64,000 nucleotides of DNA, from positions 157,305-221,304 of the forward strand of contig VSDK01004402.1 in the NCBI GenBank assembly GCA_009767595.1, read 5' to 3'. Made by a program: the position numbers and the translations under genes. How positions within the stretch are numbered: position 1 is the first letter of the stretch; the number at the start of each line of letters is the position of its first letter. The notes below the pieces were generated by a model that worked only from the letters and a program-made list of their open reading frames with translations, searched no databases and was not told the DNA's origin. Below, piece by piece: positions 1 to 13,540 of this stretch. The stretch comes from Symbiodinium kawagutii (taxonomy: Eukaryota; Sar; Dinophyceae; Suessiales; Symbiodiniaceae).

Positions 1-855
1 GTACTACGGGAAGTTGTCAACAGAGTGACGATTCATACTGATCGCTCATTACACTTATTACAGTGAGTGGCTTCAAATCTTTATCAGTGGCGCGATTCAC
101 CCATCATTACCCAGCAGTAGTCAGCAATAGATCATGACATTGCATTGTTCGATTCCAAACCATCACCGCAGGTGGAGAGTTCCAGAATATCCAGACTGTT
201 CAAAACAAGACCCCGAACGTTATAAGCTGGTTAAGATTCGCCATTGAACTATGGTTACATCAGCTATATCTATCAATTTGCCTAGTTCCCCCAACTCTGT
301 TCACCAACTTGTGTGCATGTGCCATGATTTACGACCAAAGAAATCGCTCATTTCATCCACCAGTGGGGCTTGGCTCGCTTGTAGCGATGCGGGGGGAACC
401 GCTGGGGCCCAGCAGATCGGTGGCCGCCGCGCCACAGGCGACTCCCCCAGGACTCGCTGAGCCACTTGGAAGCAGCCGGGGAAAGGGTGGTGCGATGCGT
501 TTTGACGCTTCGTAGCCACAAAGCGCCTTGGAGTCGTTGGTAACTTAGGCGATTTTTCACGATGGCTAATCTTGGTTAGTTTCTTAAGCCATTTGACTGG
601 TTATAGTAGTTTCTGAAGCCATTTGACTATGGTCAACTTGATTGAATGATGGTTGATACTGACTACAAGTTTATTTATAAGCTATCTAGTTGTATAGTCA
701 CACATATCATAGATGGTCGTGACCCTGGTGAACCGAAGTTAATAGGCACTGGGGGGTTACCACTCTGTACTTCATGATGACTCATGAGCTGGTGAATTCA
801 TGGTGACCAATGATCGATGATGGTTGAGAATTGGTAGTCTGTTCGTACAACTCTA

Positions 856-934
856 CTGGCTGGTGGTTTTCAACATGTTTTTTTCCTAGCATTACCAACG
901 GTTTACTCGTATTTTTCATACGGGTTGAAACCAC
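856..934. mobile_element. MITE-like family B copy
   Basis: Starts CTGGCTGGTGGTTTTCAACA and ends CATACGGGTTGAAACCAC. The ends are inverted repeats. The inner AT-rich part contains TTTTTTCCTAGCATTA. Confidence 0.5.
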
Positions 935-1273
935 GGACTCGTCCAGTGTGAGACACGAATAACACTTCAGAATCATTGACCATGTTGGACAATGATGGCA
1001 AGAAGGCATTGATGTTAATCATAATGCTGGGTTGGTTCAATTCTGGTATAACGTGAGCGAGAACAGGTCATAGTGGGGGTTATTGTGGCTTTGGAAGCAT
1101 GGTTAACCAAGCAACCCAGGGAACTTGAGCGTTACCTCTGGCGACCAGCCATGGTTCACGCCCACGAACCCAGGAACAGAGGATGGAGAGAACAGGCGTG
1201 CACAGCATGTCGTCACCTTTGCGCTGTCCATGTTCAGTGGGAATCAAAGAAAAGAGAACTTCAGGACTTCACA

Positions 1274-1379
1274 TGGTAGTTTCTCAAGCCATAGGGTACC
1301 CTAAAAATCGCTGGTTTCTTACTATAAATGGTTAATATTGGAAGATTTTGAGGTGCCCCTATTTTGAGAAGCCACCACA
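1274..1379. mobile_element. MITE-like family A, full copy
   Basis: About 105 bp. The left end is TGGTAGTTTCTCAAGCCATA and the right end CCCCTATTTTGAGAAGCCAC. The ends are inverted repeats of each other (consensus TGGTGGTTTCTCAA / TTGAGAAACCACCA). The middle has ACTATAAATG and a GAAGATTTTGAGG box. No coding capacity. It fits a non-autonomous inverted-repeat transposon. Confidence 0.6.
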
Positions 1380-4200
1380 TTTCTTTGCCACTTTACTTCT
1401 CATCATTGACCACCGTCACAACTCCTGCTGATCTACAAACAAAGATTCCTCGTTCCAAATCGAATAATCCCATCATCACTGGTGATTGCCACTCATTATG
1501 GACGTGCCGCGCGTCATTTTTTCTTTATACGTTCCGCTGCATTTCCAGCTGTGCTTGCCAGCGGCTCATGCAGTACTTGGACAACAGGTCCTACCAAGGC
1601 TGGCGTCCTGCTGTGTCCCTGTGTCCAACCATGGAGGTACCCTGAGTGCCCACCAGGCTATTGAAATGACGACCTGTAGAACATCACAACGGGGTACCTC
1701 CTTTTTTGAACAGAAGCGCTGTATGGGGAAGAGAAAAACACCAGTGGACTTTGGAGCCCATTGAGTTTCAAGTTGTCGCACCCTACTTCGAGCTTCATGA
1801 GATTCCATAGTGCTAGGATCGATGATTGCAGTTACCATTTGCCACACAGGGACATCGGCGACACAGCTCACCACTTCACGAACGTGAAGATCATCAACTT
1901 CCAATTCCAAGCACAGCACGGCTTTAACTGGGCCGTGCGCGACCACACGATTGTCGCTTCATGTTGCTTGGAAAGATGGTTGTTGCAAAAAACACATTTC
2001 AAAATCGATGGAAGAAATCATCGAAATCAGCATCCAGCATCCCATCCCATGATTCTAAGCTGAGGAATTGGGGATTTCTTCCATCAGCCATGGAAAGCCA
2101 TGGAGATTTAAGACGGTTACAATTCGCCTGCTGTCGAAGCCATTCAGGGAGCTAGGGTTTTTTTTCAAAACGTTGAAGCTTTTTTGGCACAACTCGGCCC
2201 CGGATTGATAGACCTTGGGTTTGTTAATTGGAGGGTTGCCATTTTAGCAGGAAACCAAGGCTATTGGTAGATACACCCTATTGATCAACTAGGGGCTTGT
2301 TAGTCCAGGGTTGGCATCACAAGTTGAGAACCTTGGCTGAAGCACTTGGATGATCTAACCACATCACCAGTTAGATAGTCAGATCAGAGCTAAAGAATCT
2401 CAGCAGCTGGAGGACACCGTTTTTCACCGATGATTCACTGGGTGCACAGCTCACACAACAGCCTCCTCTGGCGTTCAGCGAAGCTTAGACTGGGTCCAGA
2501 AAGGACGAGATTCTCTTCGCAAACAATTTCCCACAAACCCCAAATCCTCAAAAACGTTTGGGAACAATGTTGGCCTGGAGGTGCCCGACATGTGTTGGCG
2601 TTTTGGGAAGCAACGAACTAGTTTCTCCGGAGTGGACTGGTGCAGAGAAGCAGGGCCAGTTGTGTTTCCTAGGTACAGGTGCCCAAGAGACAGGGAGCCG
2701 CCATACCTCTCAGTGATGGCCGAAAATTGACTGAATGTAGAAAAGATTGGTACCAGCTGGTTGATCCTTGTAAGATTAATGATGCTTCATGATAGTTCTT
2801 CATGATAGTTCATGTTTGATAACAAATGACGATGGCCTCTCCTTAGTGGCTGGGTTTAACCCATGAAGTAGCAAGCATGAACTGGGTTGTAGCAACTTTT
2901 TGCAGCGATGAGCAGGTGAAATGTTCAGACCTCTAAGGAGGGAGAGTTCCAGCGCTGTCGCTGAACGAACCTCCATCAAAAAGCTGGGGCAGTCAGCTGC
3001 GCTGCCATGGGGCCGCATGTGGATCTGAAGATCAAGGATCACAAGTTTCGCCATCAACTATATAACTGGATGGTTTATCAAGATAGGGATACCGTATCCC
3101 CCAAAAGTAGATCGTATATTACTAATATTACTAAAGATGACCATCAGTGGATGATTCGGGATACGCCTTTTTTGAGAAACACTCAACTTATGGTTAATGA
3201 TAGTTAAAACTGATCGTTCATGACAACCTTCGCCTGAGCACTGAATTTCACCCTCAAGCTCTCAACACTCTCGGCAGTGCTCAGTGGGTTGCAAGCCAAG
3301 CCCCCTTACAGGGTAGATCATGGGGTACCAGGATTGTAGGTAGTTGCTGGAGTGATGTAGCGAGTTCGACTGATTTTCTGTTATCACAATGATCATATTG
3401 TTTATCAATCATTGGTTTGTTATTGATGATTTTCCGATGTTTCCATTTTCCTCAGCCATTCTCGCTACAGATCGTGAGGTTTTTCTGCTATCACTATATT
3501 AGTAAACAGTCACGTCATCCAGCAGCTGAACAATGCAGTAGAAGCTTGCCGCTTGGAGATAAACAAGTCAGGGAACCCAAATCTACTGAATTCAATCTTC
3601 CGGATGATGGGCTTAGCTTCCTAGTTATATTATAAACCCAACACTTATTTAGATCATTTTGAATTCTGTTTGAGCTTCCCTACTTATTCCTAAGAATCAT
3701 CCCGAAAAGAGGATCATTTCCCTAGCATTACTCCATTTCACTAACATCCTAGCACGTCAGCTTCCAGCCCCCCAGCAATCCTTTGAAGCATTGCATACTG
3801 TGCCCAGCATCAACGGGTCAAAAGATCTGGACTCACCTATAGGTATTTGCAGATTGACTGGAATAAATAATCATTAACGTCACATTGACCATCAACGAAC
3901 CATCAATCTTCAATTCCCCGCTCGCCACCATTCACCATCACGTCACCATCACTATTAACCATCACTACCATCACTTAACCATCTTTCGTAACCATCAAAT
4001 AACACAATCACTACAAACTTTAATAGCTGATTCTGCATCATATAACCAATCATCCCTATTAGTGATCACTATTAACCATCACTATCAACCAAAAATCATC
4101 ACGATTATCATCAATTGTGGTTTAATAGTGAATGTCACTATTAATGATCATTATTATTAATGATCACTATTAGTGGTTAACCAGAATACAACCCAACCAG

Positions 4201-4323
4201 TCATCACTCAACCGCTTCTCCACCGAATCTCATCATTTGGCCACCACGTTGCGTTGCTCCAAGGCCTTTTTGGAGCATGACCCGGCCGCCGCGACAGAGG
4301 AGGCCTCCGCGCAGATGTGCCAG
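4201..4323 (+). CDS. coding-like island (exon candidate)
   Basis: 41 open codons after AACCAG, with GC-rich third positions, reading SSLNRFSTESHHLATTLRCS and SKAFLEHDPAAATEEASAQM. Flanked by CCATCA words on the left and TGATGG words on the right, as many mqo exons are. No family recognised; the opposite strand is also open. Confidence 0.3.
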
Positions 4324-4582
4324 TGATTTGATGGAGAAATGGTGTTGTCTTAATAGCTGAAGGGGTAGCCCTAAATCATCATTTTTTTCAGCAACTACAG
4401 TAACAAACATATTACCTAATATTGAGCATTTGTAGCAATAAACCAACCATGACTCAGGGGTGCGGTGGTTGGGGGTAGCCCTAAATCGTCATTTTGTTCA
4501 GCAACTATAGTAACCTTAACAGGTTACTGATGGAGAAATACTGGTTTCTTGGCAGCTTGGGGGGTACCCTTAAATCATCATC

Positions 4583-4683
4583 TGGCTGGTGGTTCTAAAC
4601 ATTTTTTACCCCTAGTGATCGTTGACATGGTTTGTTGACTAATTTACTAATATTTGTCATAGGGGTTGAAACCACCAACCAGT
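4583..4683. mobile_element. MITE-like family B, full copy
   Basis: About 100 bp with 18-bp ends: left CTGGCTGGTGGTTCTAAAC, right GTTGAAACCACCAACCAG. The inner part (CCCCTAGTGATCGTTGACAT, TATTTGTCATAGGGG) matches other copies. The terminal core TGGTGGTTT is shared with family A, so the two may be moved by the same transposase. Confidence 0.6.
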
Positions 4684-4849
4684 CATTTTTCAGCAACTAA
4701 TGGAGAAATACTCGTTTCTTAACAACTTCGGGGTACACTTAAATCATCAATGTTTCATCAATTATAGTCATCAAAATATTAAGCAATATACCTACCAAAT
4801 AGCAGTGTACCTCAATTATGGTGATATTACCTAATATTACGCGCAGACG

Positions 4850-4878
4850 CCGTGGTTTGCCCGGAGCGCAAACCACGG
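4850..4878. repeat. 11-bp perfect hairpin
   Basis: CCGTGGTTTGC and GCAAACCACGG are separated by 7 nt. It lies 63 bp left of the telomere-like tract. Confidence 0.6.
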
Positions 4879-4940
4879 TTGTTCCTACCAATTGAACATT
4901 GCTCGAAGAATCAGTGTGAAACACCGGCTATACGCAGTGA

Positions 4941-5030
4941 TTTAGGCTTTTAGGGTTTAGGTTTTAGGGTTTAAGGTTTTAGGGTTTAGGGTTTTAGGTT
5001 TTGGCGTTTTAGGGTTTAGGGCTTAGGGCT
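4941..5030 (+). repeat. interstitial telomere-like tract
   Basis: Degenerate TTTAGGG / TTTTAGGG units over about 90 bp. TTTAGGG is the telomere repeat of dinoflagellates and plants, so this is either an internal telomeric relic or a break-repair scar. Confidence 0.75.
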
Positions 5031-6938
5031 TCTTGATTCTCAGAGTTTCAAAACGACGTGCCCGCGCAGGGTTTTGAACAGTTGACAAGACTAACTTCTG
5101 GGCAGGTCTTGTGCATCCGGGCAAACCATGGAGTGTTGCCGTAATATTAGACGTTTGTAGCGATAAACCAACCATGACTTTGTGGTACCCTATTTTGAGA
5201 AACCACCAAAAAAATGATTGTAAATGATGTTTGATAATGATGGTTTTTAGTGATGGTTGATAATGATGGTTGGTTTCAAACATGTTTACCCTCGACTGTA
5301 CGTGGGGTCGGTTTCCTCCAACCAGAATAGGAAATGATCCGTTTGAGCATGGTGCACAGATTGATCGATGTTCCAGACAGTAATTTACAAAACTTAAGCT
5401 GTGTTGATTTGCCAACTTCAAGCTATGTGTGTTTCTCAAGTTTCTTACACAAGAACAAGGAGATGCTCCTTCACGATTTTCATTTTCGTGGACAGGACTT
5501 ATCCACGATGATTCTGGCCTCAAATCTGCCAAAGAACTTGAAGAACTTGCTCAGAATTTTCAGGATGTATAGAACATTATGGAACTATATGGACCTACAG
5601 AAAGCCTACACTTAATGAATTTCCATTGCCTTCGCATCATCATCTTCGAAAAACAAATATTCTGCACAGGAGTGTGAAAGGGCGCAGTCCAAGCAGCAAG
5701 CCACAGAACTTCGTAGACAACAAATTACTGGCGTTAGAATCTCATTTGAGCTTGTTTCGTCAGATTTGGAAAGTGTGCCAGTTCAAGCCACCCCTGTGCT
5801 TAGTAGCACCCCCTAGTCGTGGTGCAACAATGCACAGCTCAAACTTACGAGCCGTGCAATTGCGGTGTCAGCTTCGAAAGTCTTGCGCCTCCAGCAAAAG
5901 TCACGCCTCACCTGCCACACAAAAGTCACGCGAGTTTCCAACCGAATGATTTTGTGCCCTGGCAGCAATGTTTTGCATGACAAAGATACAAACGGCAGTT
6001 CTCCATTTTCTCCCATGTCCGTGATTCCTTGTCCCTGCCTCGTACAGCCTTCCGGTTGTGAGGATGCGTCAACAATGGAGTGAAACATGATGTTGTCGGC
6101 ACTACGGATCATGATGATATTCACCCACTTGTCAACCAGCTTATTCGCATTTTACTGATCGCCTCCTACTTGTAAGCAACATTACCCATGGTCATGCTAC
6201 CAGTTAAGTGCTGCACCAACCACCATGAAGCATTGTCAACCATCATAAGACATGGTTAGTTATTGTTATATTATCCCACCTCTAGCTCGTTGTTGCTCGG
6301 TGGTCGTTCTAACCTTAACCAGTGTTAACCATGATTATTCATTTGAAACCATTTTGTCCACCCACATTAACTATGGCTATTGAGCCCTACAAACCATTAT
6401 CAACCGTCATTCACGCCCATTGGTATATAGGTATTTAGCCATTGTGAATCATCGTCAAAGATTATCCTTGACCATCATTCACCGTTGCGAAACCGTCACT
6501 AACCACCATTCACCTTCGATCAACAATCAAGTACCCGTCATTCCACCATCCTTTAACCATCAATTAAATGCCCTGTTTGGCAGTTCCTTAAACATCATAA
6601 ACCAGCTAACCACCATAACCAGTTCATTAAGCCAGCATCATTAGTGGTTGATAATTATCATTGTGAAACTGGTTTTTGGATTGACCACCATTATGGTTTA
6701 GTCAATTAGCCACCATCATTAACCAGCATCAGGAGTGGTCAATAATACTGGTTAACCATCAGTGGTCAAATAATTAACCATTATTGACCTGGCTAATTAA
6801 GCCAGTACTTCATTACACCACAATTAATGGTTAGTCATAATGATTACTATCATGAGAGGTGGCTAAAGCATATTGCTAACCACCACTAGTAGTTACTAAT
6901 GCCACAACCACCCTTCGCCACCATCCTTGGCCATTGAG

Positions 6939-6983
6939 GCCTCTTCCACGGTAGAGGCCGAAGCTGCCGAGGTCTTGAAACAG
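6939..6983 (+). CDS. exon candidate, 15 codons
   Basis: ATTGAG acceptor, 15 codons (ASSTVEAEAAEVLKQ), GT donor GTGCGA. CCATC-rich on the left and TGATGG-rich on the right. No family can be named from so short a helix-like peptide. Confidence 0.35.
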
Positions 6984-7139
6984 GTGCGACGACCAGTCGT
7001 GGTGGTGAACAGCTTACTGTGGGCATTTAGCTATGGAGATAATGATGGTTAATAGTGATGGTTAGTGATGGTTTATGGTCAATGATGAACTTAGTGATGC
7101 TTAATCATGAGTAATGATGGCTTTGATTCAGGCTTTGAT

Positions 7140-10085
7140 TAATCATGGTGGCGAGTAATGATGGTTCAAGATGGTTAGTGATGCTTGGTTGCAGCCACAA
7201 AGTGGGAAAGCAATTCGTCATACATTTAATGCAATCAAACTATGGATTGGATGGATTAGGTGGTCAAACAATCAACAACCGAGGACTAGATGGATTTACC
7301 CATGATAGTTTCAGCAGGGAATCTGGATGCAGAACCTCATGCGGTGGCGCAACTAATGGAGCTACTAGAAATGGGATGCTCTAAGTTATCAGACTTAGAG
7401 TGGATTGAGCATCTGAGGGCGTACCACGATCTGTGCAGGCAAACCTGGACTTTACAGGGAAGGAGAGCGTCGGTGCGTCAACTTAGCCAAGGCTTGTATC
7501 TATACGTCTTGGGAGGCCGTGCCAGCTGGCCACCCAAAACCTTTCTTGACGAAGAAATCCAGGAGAGACAAGAGAATCCCCATGCTAAGAAGCCTATGAC
7601 GGGGAGAAATGGACAACGGAAACCTTCATATGTAGGGGCGTGGATGACTTGGATGAGGTGCTTGCTCGAGGTGGGCCAGCTGACTGCGGGTTTGACCTGA
7701 ATGATTACGCCGCGCTGCGACTTTGCCGCGTGTGCCACCTCCACTCATGCATGTGTTTGCATTATTTTGGCCTTTTTCGGCCGCTGTACACTCCTGCTGG
7801 CCTCACGGCTGGTTACTTTTGCCCGTAGCGCGGCTTGCTTGCCCTATTTGGCTGGCTGCTTTCTTGGTTTTCTTTTTCCTTCTTGGTTTACCGATTCCGG
7901 TCATGCCACTAGCTTTTCCTTTTGCATGCCTGGGTCGGGCTTTGCTTTTGGACCCTGGCCCTTTCTGGCGTGCTCACAGCAAGCAGCCCCTGTTGATAGC
8001 GATGTTGTACAAACACAGCTTGTTTCTGTCGTCTAACCCAGGACATGGTAGATACATACTTGCATCGCGGATCCCGCAGCAAGCCACCAAGAAATTGATT
8101 GCTAAGAGTTATTAATTTCATTACTAGTGAACAATGCTGAATGACGACGAAGTATGGTTTTTTAATGGTTAATGGCTAGCGATGGCTGATAGTGATGAAT
8201 AGTGTTTATGAAGTATCCTACTGATAGTGGTGAATCTAATCAGGGATTAATTGATGGTTCATGCTGGCTGACTGGTGGCTAAGGAAGGTTCACAACGCTG
8301 ATTAATAAATAGTCAATGATGCTTAACAATGTTGGCCAATAATGGTTAATGATTGCTAATAGTGATTAGCACTGGTCGTTGCGGGTGGCTAGTGGTGGTT
8401 GATGTATTCGTTAATCATGGCTAAAAGTGGTTGTTGATGAGCCAATGATGGTTCAGAAGGATCATCAACGATGGTTGCATTACAAGGGCCTGGCTGCTGC
8501 TCTATTGGTGTGCCAATCCTGATGCTACAAAGGATTTCCAGCCAAAAAAAAAACAGTTGCTGCAGGCAGGGGTGGTCACCCATTTCAAGTTGCCTTCTCC
8601 TTATGACGTCGTGGATCACAAGAGTGACAGGGAGGACGAGAGACACAAGAGTGACAGGGAGGGCAAGGGAAAACAGCTACCGAGGGCGGTCATTCTCACT
8701 ACAAGGAAGGAACTGCTGATTCCAGAGACGGTCCTTCCAAAAGCGATGCTCAAGGATGACCAGCCACTCCAGCCCCTGAACCACCCATGTTTGATGATGA
8801 AATACCTGAATTTAGGCTACAAAGCTTGGAGGAATCAAGCATGGATGACTTGATCACCTCCCTGATTGATCACTATAAATTCTATCCCTTCCATCATGAA
8901 GGCCATGAGGACAACTGCCTGGTAGCCACAATGCCTGAGGGATTTCTTCGCCAAGCATGGCTGCTTCCAGGCCAAAGTTGCCAAGAAAGTGGCCGACCGT
9001 GTGGACTCCCAGTGCTGGGTTGCATCCAGCTGAACCTGGTTCCAGGTTCAGTTTCGTTTCTGTCCATGGGGATGGCAGTTTGACGTTCGCACATTTTGGG
9101 GGATCACCGTTGCCAATCACTGGAAACCCATGGCCTTGGGGCCCTACCATGGAGCTCGTAAGTAGTGACGGCGGTGCTTGAGCTTCGCTATGGAACTGAC
9201 CTTGAGCGAGCATTGGAACTTTGTTACACTTTGGATGATGAAATCAATGACCATTGGCTTACAACTCTTTGATCACTGACGGTCCCAGAAGAGGATAGGT
9301 CAACCAACCACGGCGGATCTCGTGGAGTCGTAGGCCACATGGGAGGCTGTCAGTGATGCTTGGGTGGCTTCAACTGCTATGGTGGCTATGGATAAGTGGG
9401 GTAGGTGAACAGCCCCTCAGCTCGACTGTCATTGAGACGTTCACCAAGGCTACAGGGTACCCACCGCTATGCAAACCTGGCAGTACACCAAAAGAGAGAC
9501 CGGTTGCAACTCGGAACTCCGGAAAAATGTTCACCAGCTATCCATGACGATGCTTGGAAAGGATTTTTCCAAGAATAGGAGATCAGAGCAAACAATCACC
9601 AGCAAGAAGTCATGGTGAATTGCTGCAGAAAAACTGAGAACATCCAAGGGGTTGACTCAGCACTGACCCCAGGTGCTGTCAGATTCGCATGGGTCCGGGT
9701 CCTCAGCTGCGACCCAGTAGAATCTGGTGGCGGGTCTGACCTGGGCATGTCGCCTGATCAGCATCGGCTACTCCCAAGACCTATTCGAATCACTGGGCCA
9801 CCAACAGGGGGCAACCAGCTTGTCGTTGTGGGTGGAAGTCCTTTAAGGCTTACGGTGTTTTTATCCGCTGAGGAATCCATTGATTGTAGGCATGTTAATC
9901 ATTATGGATCCTTATTGATTGTTTCATTGATTGTTTATGATTTGTGTATGTACTTTTTGTGTATAGTTTTGTTCCCCTGCTGGCTATTGTGGATTCCGAA
10001 AATTGCTGGTAACAAAGGCAATGGTCCTTTGTCAGTCATTGTTCGTTCTCGTCAGCGCATGAACCATAAACGCCAAGGCTGATCC
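7140..10085 (+). other. ORF-dense segment, unrecognised
   Basis: Contains plus-strand open frames of 136 codons (7290-7700), 111 (7701-8036), 98 (8557-8853) and 156 (9612-10082). Some parts look protein-like, for example LSDLEWIEHLRAYHDLCRQT or GVDSALTPGAVRFAWVRVL. TGATGG repeats separate them. It may be a decayed retroelement or retrocopies; no hallmark motif is visible. Confidence 0.25.
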
Positions 10086-10248
10086 ATCAACTAACTAGCA
10101 ACTAGCAATACTAATCACCAACTGTCAACTAGCAATACTAACCACCAACTGTCAACTAGAAATACTAATCATCAACTGTCAACTAGCAATTCTCATCCAT
10201 CGTCCAACTCCATGTGTTTTCTGGTGCCAACTTCACTCCCCGCGCCAG

Positions 10249-10327
10249 TCCGCCGTCTTCATCTGCGGTGTGGGCGCCACCGTGGATCTCATTGGTGCCA
10301 GTGTGGACTACTGCAGCGCGATGCGAA
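10249..10327 (+). CDS. exon candidate with hydrophobic core
   Basis: Acceptor GCCAG, then SAVFICGVGATVDLIGASVD and YCSAMR, then donor GTAAGG. Third positions are strongly GC. The hydrophobic stretch could be a membrane helix or buried core. Family not recognised. Confidence 0.4.
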
Positions 10328-12231
10328 GTAAGGCCAGGGGGCGATGGCAGTGTGGGGTTGGATCCCAGTGGTTGGATGATCCGATGGATGGCTCGACCAT
10401 TCGACCAAGCGTGGACCAGGTGATGAATTGATGGGTTGGATGGTGGATGGTGGCATCTGGATGCTTAAGATTGGTTGGTTTCCAGCGAAGAAGCGACAAA
10501 AGTCGATATGTAACCAAGAATTCCAGGGGGCACCATGTCTCTTTTGCCATGCTTGTGATAGTTGGGCTTCAATTGGTGTGTACAATGAACAAGTGCAGAG
10601 GCATCAAAAGAATCTATTGTGAAGCTGGTTCATTGGTTGCTGTGTGTTCTGCACGGCCTATTACAGTACACTGGGGATAGCCGGGAAAGCTCATGAACCA
10701 CGAAAACTTGGGCGACTTCAAGGTCTTTTGGATTTGTGATCCCATACAGATGCAAAAGTTAGCAACTAACGGTCAGGTTTATGGCTTGATTGGTTTCCAG
10801 TAAACCTTGTGACCAGCCATGCAGCCCGCCCTTTGTCGTTGAACATAACGATGTTCCTGGCACTTTGACTCGGAGTCGTTGTTTGCCCATGGTTGCCTCT
10901 AATTTGATGGCAGCAAATTTGAGGCTTGCCATTGGTTGCGCAGGTTGGCGTTGCGCGTCCATGGTCGTGGGGCCCTCGCGACAGTTCTTCGCGCCCAGGA
11001 AGAACTGGATGAGGAAGAAGCCGAGCTGGAGGAGCGCAGAAATTCGGTAGCCACTCCTACTGTAGGTGGTTCGCACCGAGGCTTAGATTTTTGGTAACCA
11101 CTTATCGGTAATATGTTAGTCAATTGAGGCTAGTAGTTTTTGTTTAGTTTGTGTTAATCACCACTTAGTTTAATTATGTTGTTTAGATTTGTTTTTTAAC
11201 CACTCATGAACCACCAATAAAACCATCCACCCACTCAGTTGAATTCATCCCGATGAACCATCCCACCCATACAACCATCCACCCACATCACTCAAAATTC
11301 TCATCCCTTGATCCATTTCCGTTTGACGCAGCTTGATACCCAGTGATGCATCGGGCGATGTCCCCCGAAGTCCTGGTGTAACTCCCCCAACGTTTCCGGT
11401 TTCCCGATGCACCGGGGCCAGGCGACAGGTTGGCCGCGCTGGCTGCACCAAATGGATGCCTGAGCTTCATGACTTCACTCCGAAACCTGTCATCAATCAT
11501 TAGGAATCATAAGTTATTCATGAATCATTAGTTCTGCTTATCACCAGAATTTCAAACTACCAGCCTGTTGTCACTCGTCATTTGCTGCTGAGTTTTAATC
11601 AGGACCTCGCTGTTGAGTCTCAGCGCGTTGAAAAGGCCGATGGGTGAACCGCTTCATTGGCCACCCACTGTTCGTTGTTTCGTGGAGTTTTGCCTTTGAT
11701 ACAAAGTGGTTGTTTTGGTGATCCACAAGTTTTGTTGTAGGTGTTTTCTTAATTGATTCACTACTTGTTGTGGTGATCGATATGATTGTGCTCTGGATAG
11801 TGGTCTTCGTGACCAATCGTAGATGTTTTTTTACAGCAATGCTGATTGAATGGTTGTTTGTTTTAAGCCTGTCCATTTGGTGGTGGTGACGGTGATTCTA
11901 GAACGCCCACAAATATTGGTCACTCATCTGGGCGGAGGAACGATTCTCCATCATCGACTGACCATCATCAGTTGATCATCCGTTGTTTGATGACAAATGT
12001 TATTAAGGATATGTGTTGTCAAATAGCATGAGTCTCAACCATTGACCATCATAGAGCGTAGTTTTTGTCTCTGTGGATATACCGGTGAAATCTTCACGCG
12101 AAGCAAACTGAACCACCTTACAGCTACATCATGGCACGTTGCTTCAGTCCAGATTGCTTGCTTCTTTCCTCTTAACACTTTCCAGCATGTGCTGAATTTC
12201 GGCTTTTGGACATTCATTCACTCTTTTAGCG

Positions 12232-12330
12232 GTACATACAGTACGGTACAGTACGGAACAGTACAGTACTGTACAGTAAATGACATTGCATTACATTAGA
12301 TTACATTACGTTGCATTACATTACATACAT
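12232..12330. repeat. short simple repeats
   Basis: Runs of (CAGTAC/CGGTAC)n followed by (ATTACATTAC)n-like units. Confidence 0.6.
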
Positions 12331-12865
12331 ACATGTGATCATGTATGCGTGCACGCGCTCGCACATTTGCATGAATATATATATATACATACACACACAT
12401 GTATATAAGATATGTGGCAGATTCTATGTATTTTTTGTTAGCTACTTGGTTTAGTCAGTTTCTTTGTTTGTTTGCTTGTTTGTTTGTTATTAACTGTTGC
12501 TTACTAAGAACTGATTAATTTGTTTCTTTACTTATTCATTTCTGGATTCATGTTTATTTCCACACATGCACACGTGTCTATTTTGCCATCTATCCGGCAC
12601 ATGTGATATCAAGATGTTTATCCGTACGCATATTTGGACCAGATGAGCACACAAGGCAACTACATGTGGATCGACATACTACGTACCAAACATATCCAAA
12701 CATGACCAAAGCCACTCCGAGGATTTGCTATTTTGATGGCAATCAACTTTCCATGGGTATTCAGACCATCAACTGCCATCATCCATCACTCCACCTTACT
12801 AACCATCACTTACCATCACTTCCTAACCACCATCACCTGGACCATCACTTCCTGAGCACTTCCTA

Positions 12866-12980
12866 CCGTCCGAAGATAGCCCCTTTCGGCTCGGGGGCGG
12901 CCTGCTCGCCCTCGCAACTGAACTGAACGGGACCCATGGACGCCTTTTCTAGCACCTCAGCGGCGGCCAAGGTGGATATT
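12866..12980. CDS. coding-like GC-rich island, strand unclear
   Basis: The minus strand reads STLAAAEVLEKASMGPVQFS followed by CEGEQAAPEPKGAIF. A plus-strand frame (SPFRLGGGLLALATELNGTH) is also plausible. CCATCA words on the left and TGATGG words on the right mark it as a likely exon but do not give its orientation. Confidence 0.3.
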
Positions 12981-13194
12981 TGGGTTGTTGAATGCTGATG
13001 ATTGTGGTGAACTTTGATGGTGACATTTAGGTTGATGGTTGGTGAATGCTTAACATCCATGGTGACCTCGATGGTTCTGATCATGAAGTTTCATGCTCTG
13101 ATCAACTTATGGTGAATTCATGCTTGCTAGCGCCTTGAAAATGGTTAATGATCGCTGGCTGATGGTTCGTCAGCTGGTGAATAAAGCTTGTGAT

Positions 13195-13320
13195 GGCGAG
13201 TGCTGGGCACGGTCACCGAGCTGGCCGTCCCCCAGGAGGGGTCGTCGCTCCCATCACTGCGATTCGCTTCGCAGAGATGGCTTGCCCCAGACGGTCGATC
13301 TGCCAAAGTTGGGGGTTCTC
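13195..13320. CDS. coding-like island, frame unclear
   Basis: All three plus frames are open. The most GC-rich third positions belong to the frame RVLGTVTELAVPQEGSSLPS continuing LRFASQRWLAPDG. It lies 5' of the unrecognised 211-codon frame. Confidence 0.25.
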
Positions 13321-13375
13321 AAGCCAGTTTGAGATTCCCAAAGCTAAGGGTTGGTTTATAAATCGTAAGCGGGTC

Positions 13376-13492
13376 TTAACAAGGGGATAACTACCTAAAA
13401 TTGGGAGATACCAACTATAATGGTTGATTTATTCCTATAAATGGATAGCAAAGTGGATGATAATTGGGTTAATATTTTGAGAAAGCTCCACG
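13376..13492. mobile_element. MITE-like family A, degenerate copy
   Basis: Contains TTCCTATAAATGGATAGC and ends ATTTTGAGAAAGCTCCAC. It directly precedes the 211-codon open frame. Confidence 0.45.
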
Positions 13493-13540
13493 TATCGAGA
13501 ATAGCCCGGGGTTTTCCCGATCGCGACCCTCGAGCAAGAG

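Larger units (their letters stand above)
1..4200. other. repeat-rich region, no confident gene
   Basis: Mostly TGATGG / CCATCA-type low-complexity DNA with one family A and one family B MITE-like copy. A GC-rich island at about 370-515 (AMRGEPLGPSRSVAAAPQAT in the plus frame) could be an exon, but both strands are open. Confidence 0.5.
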
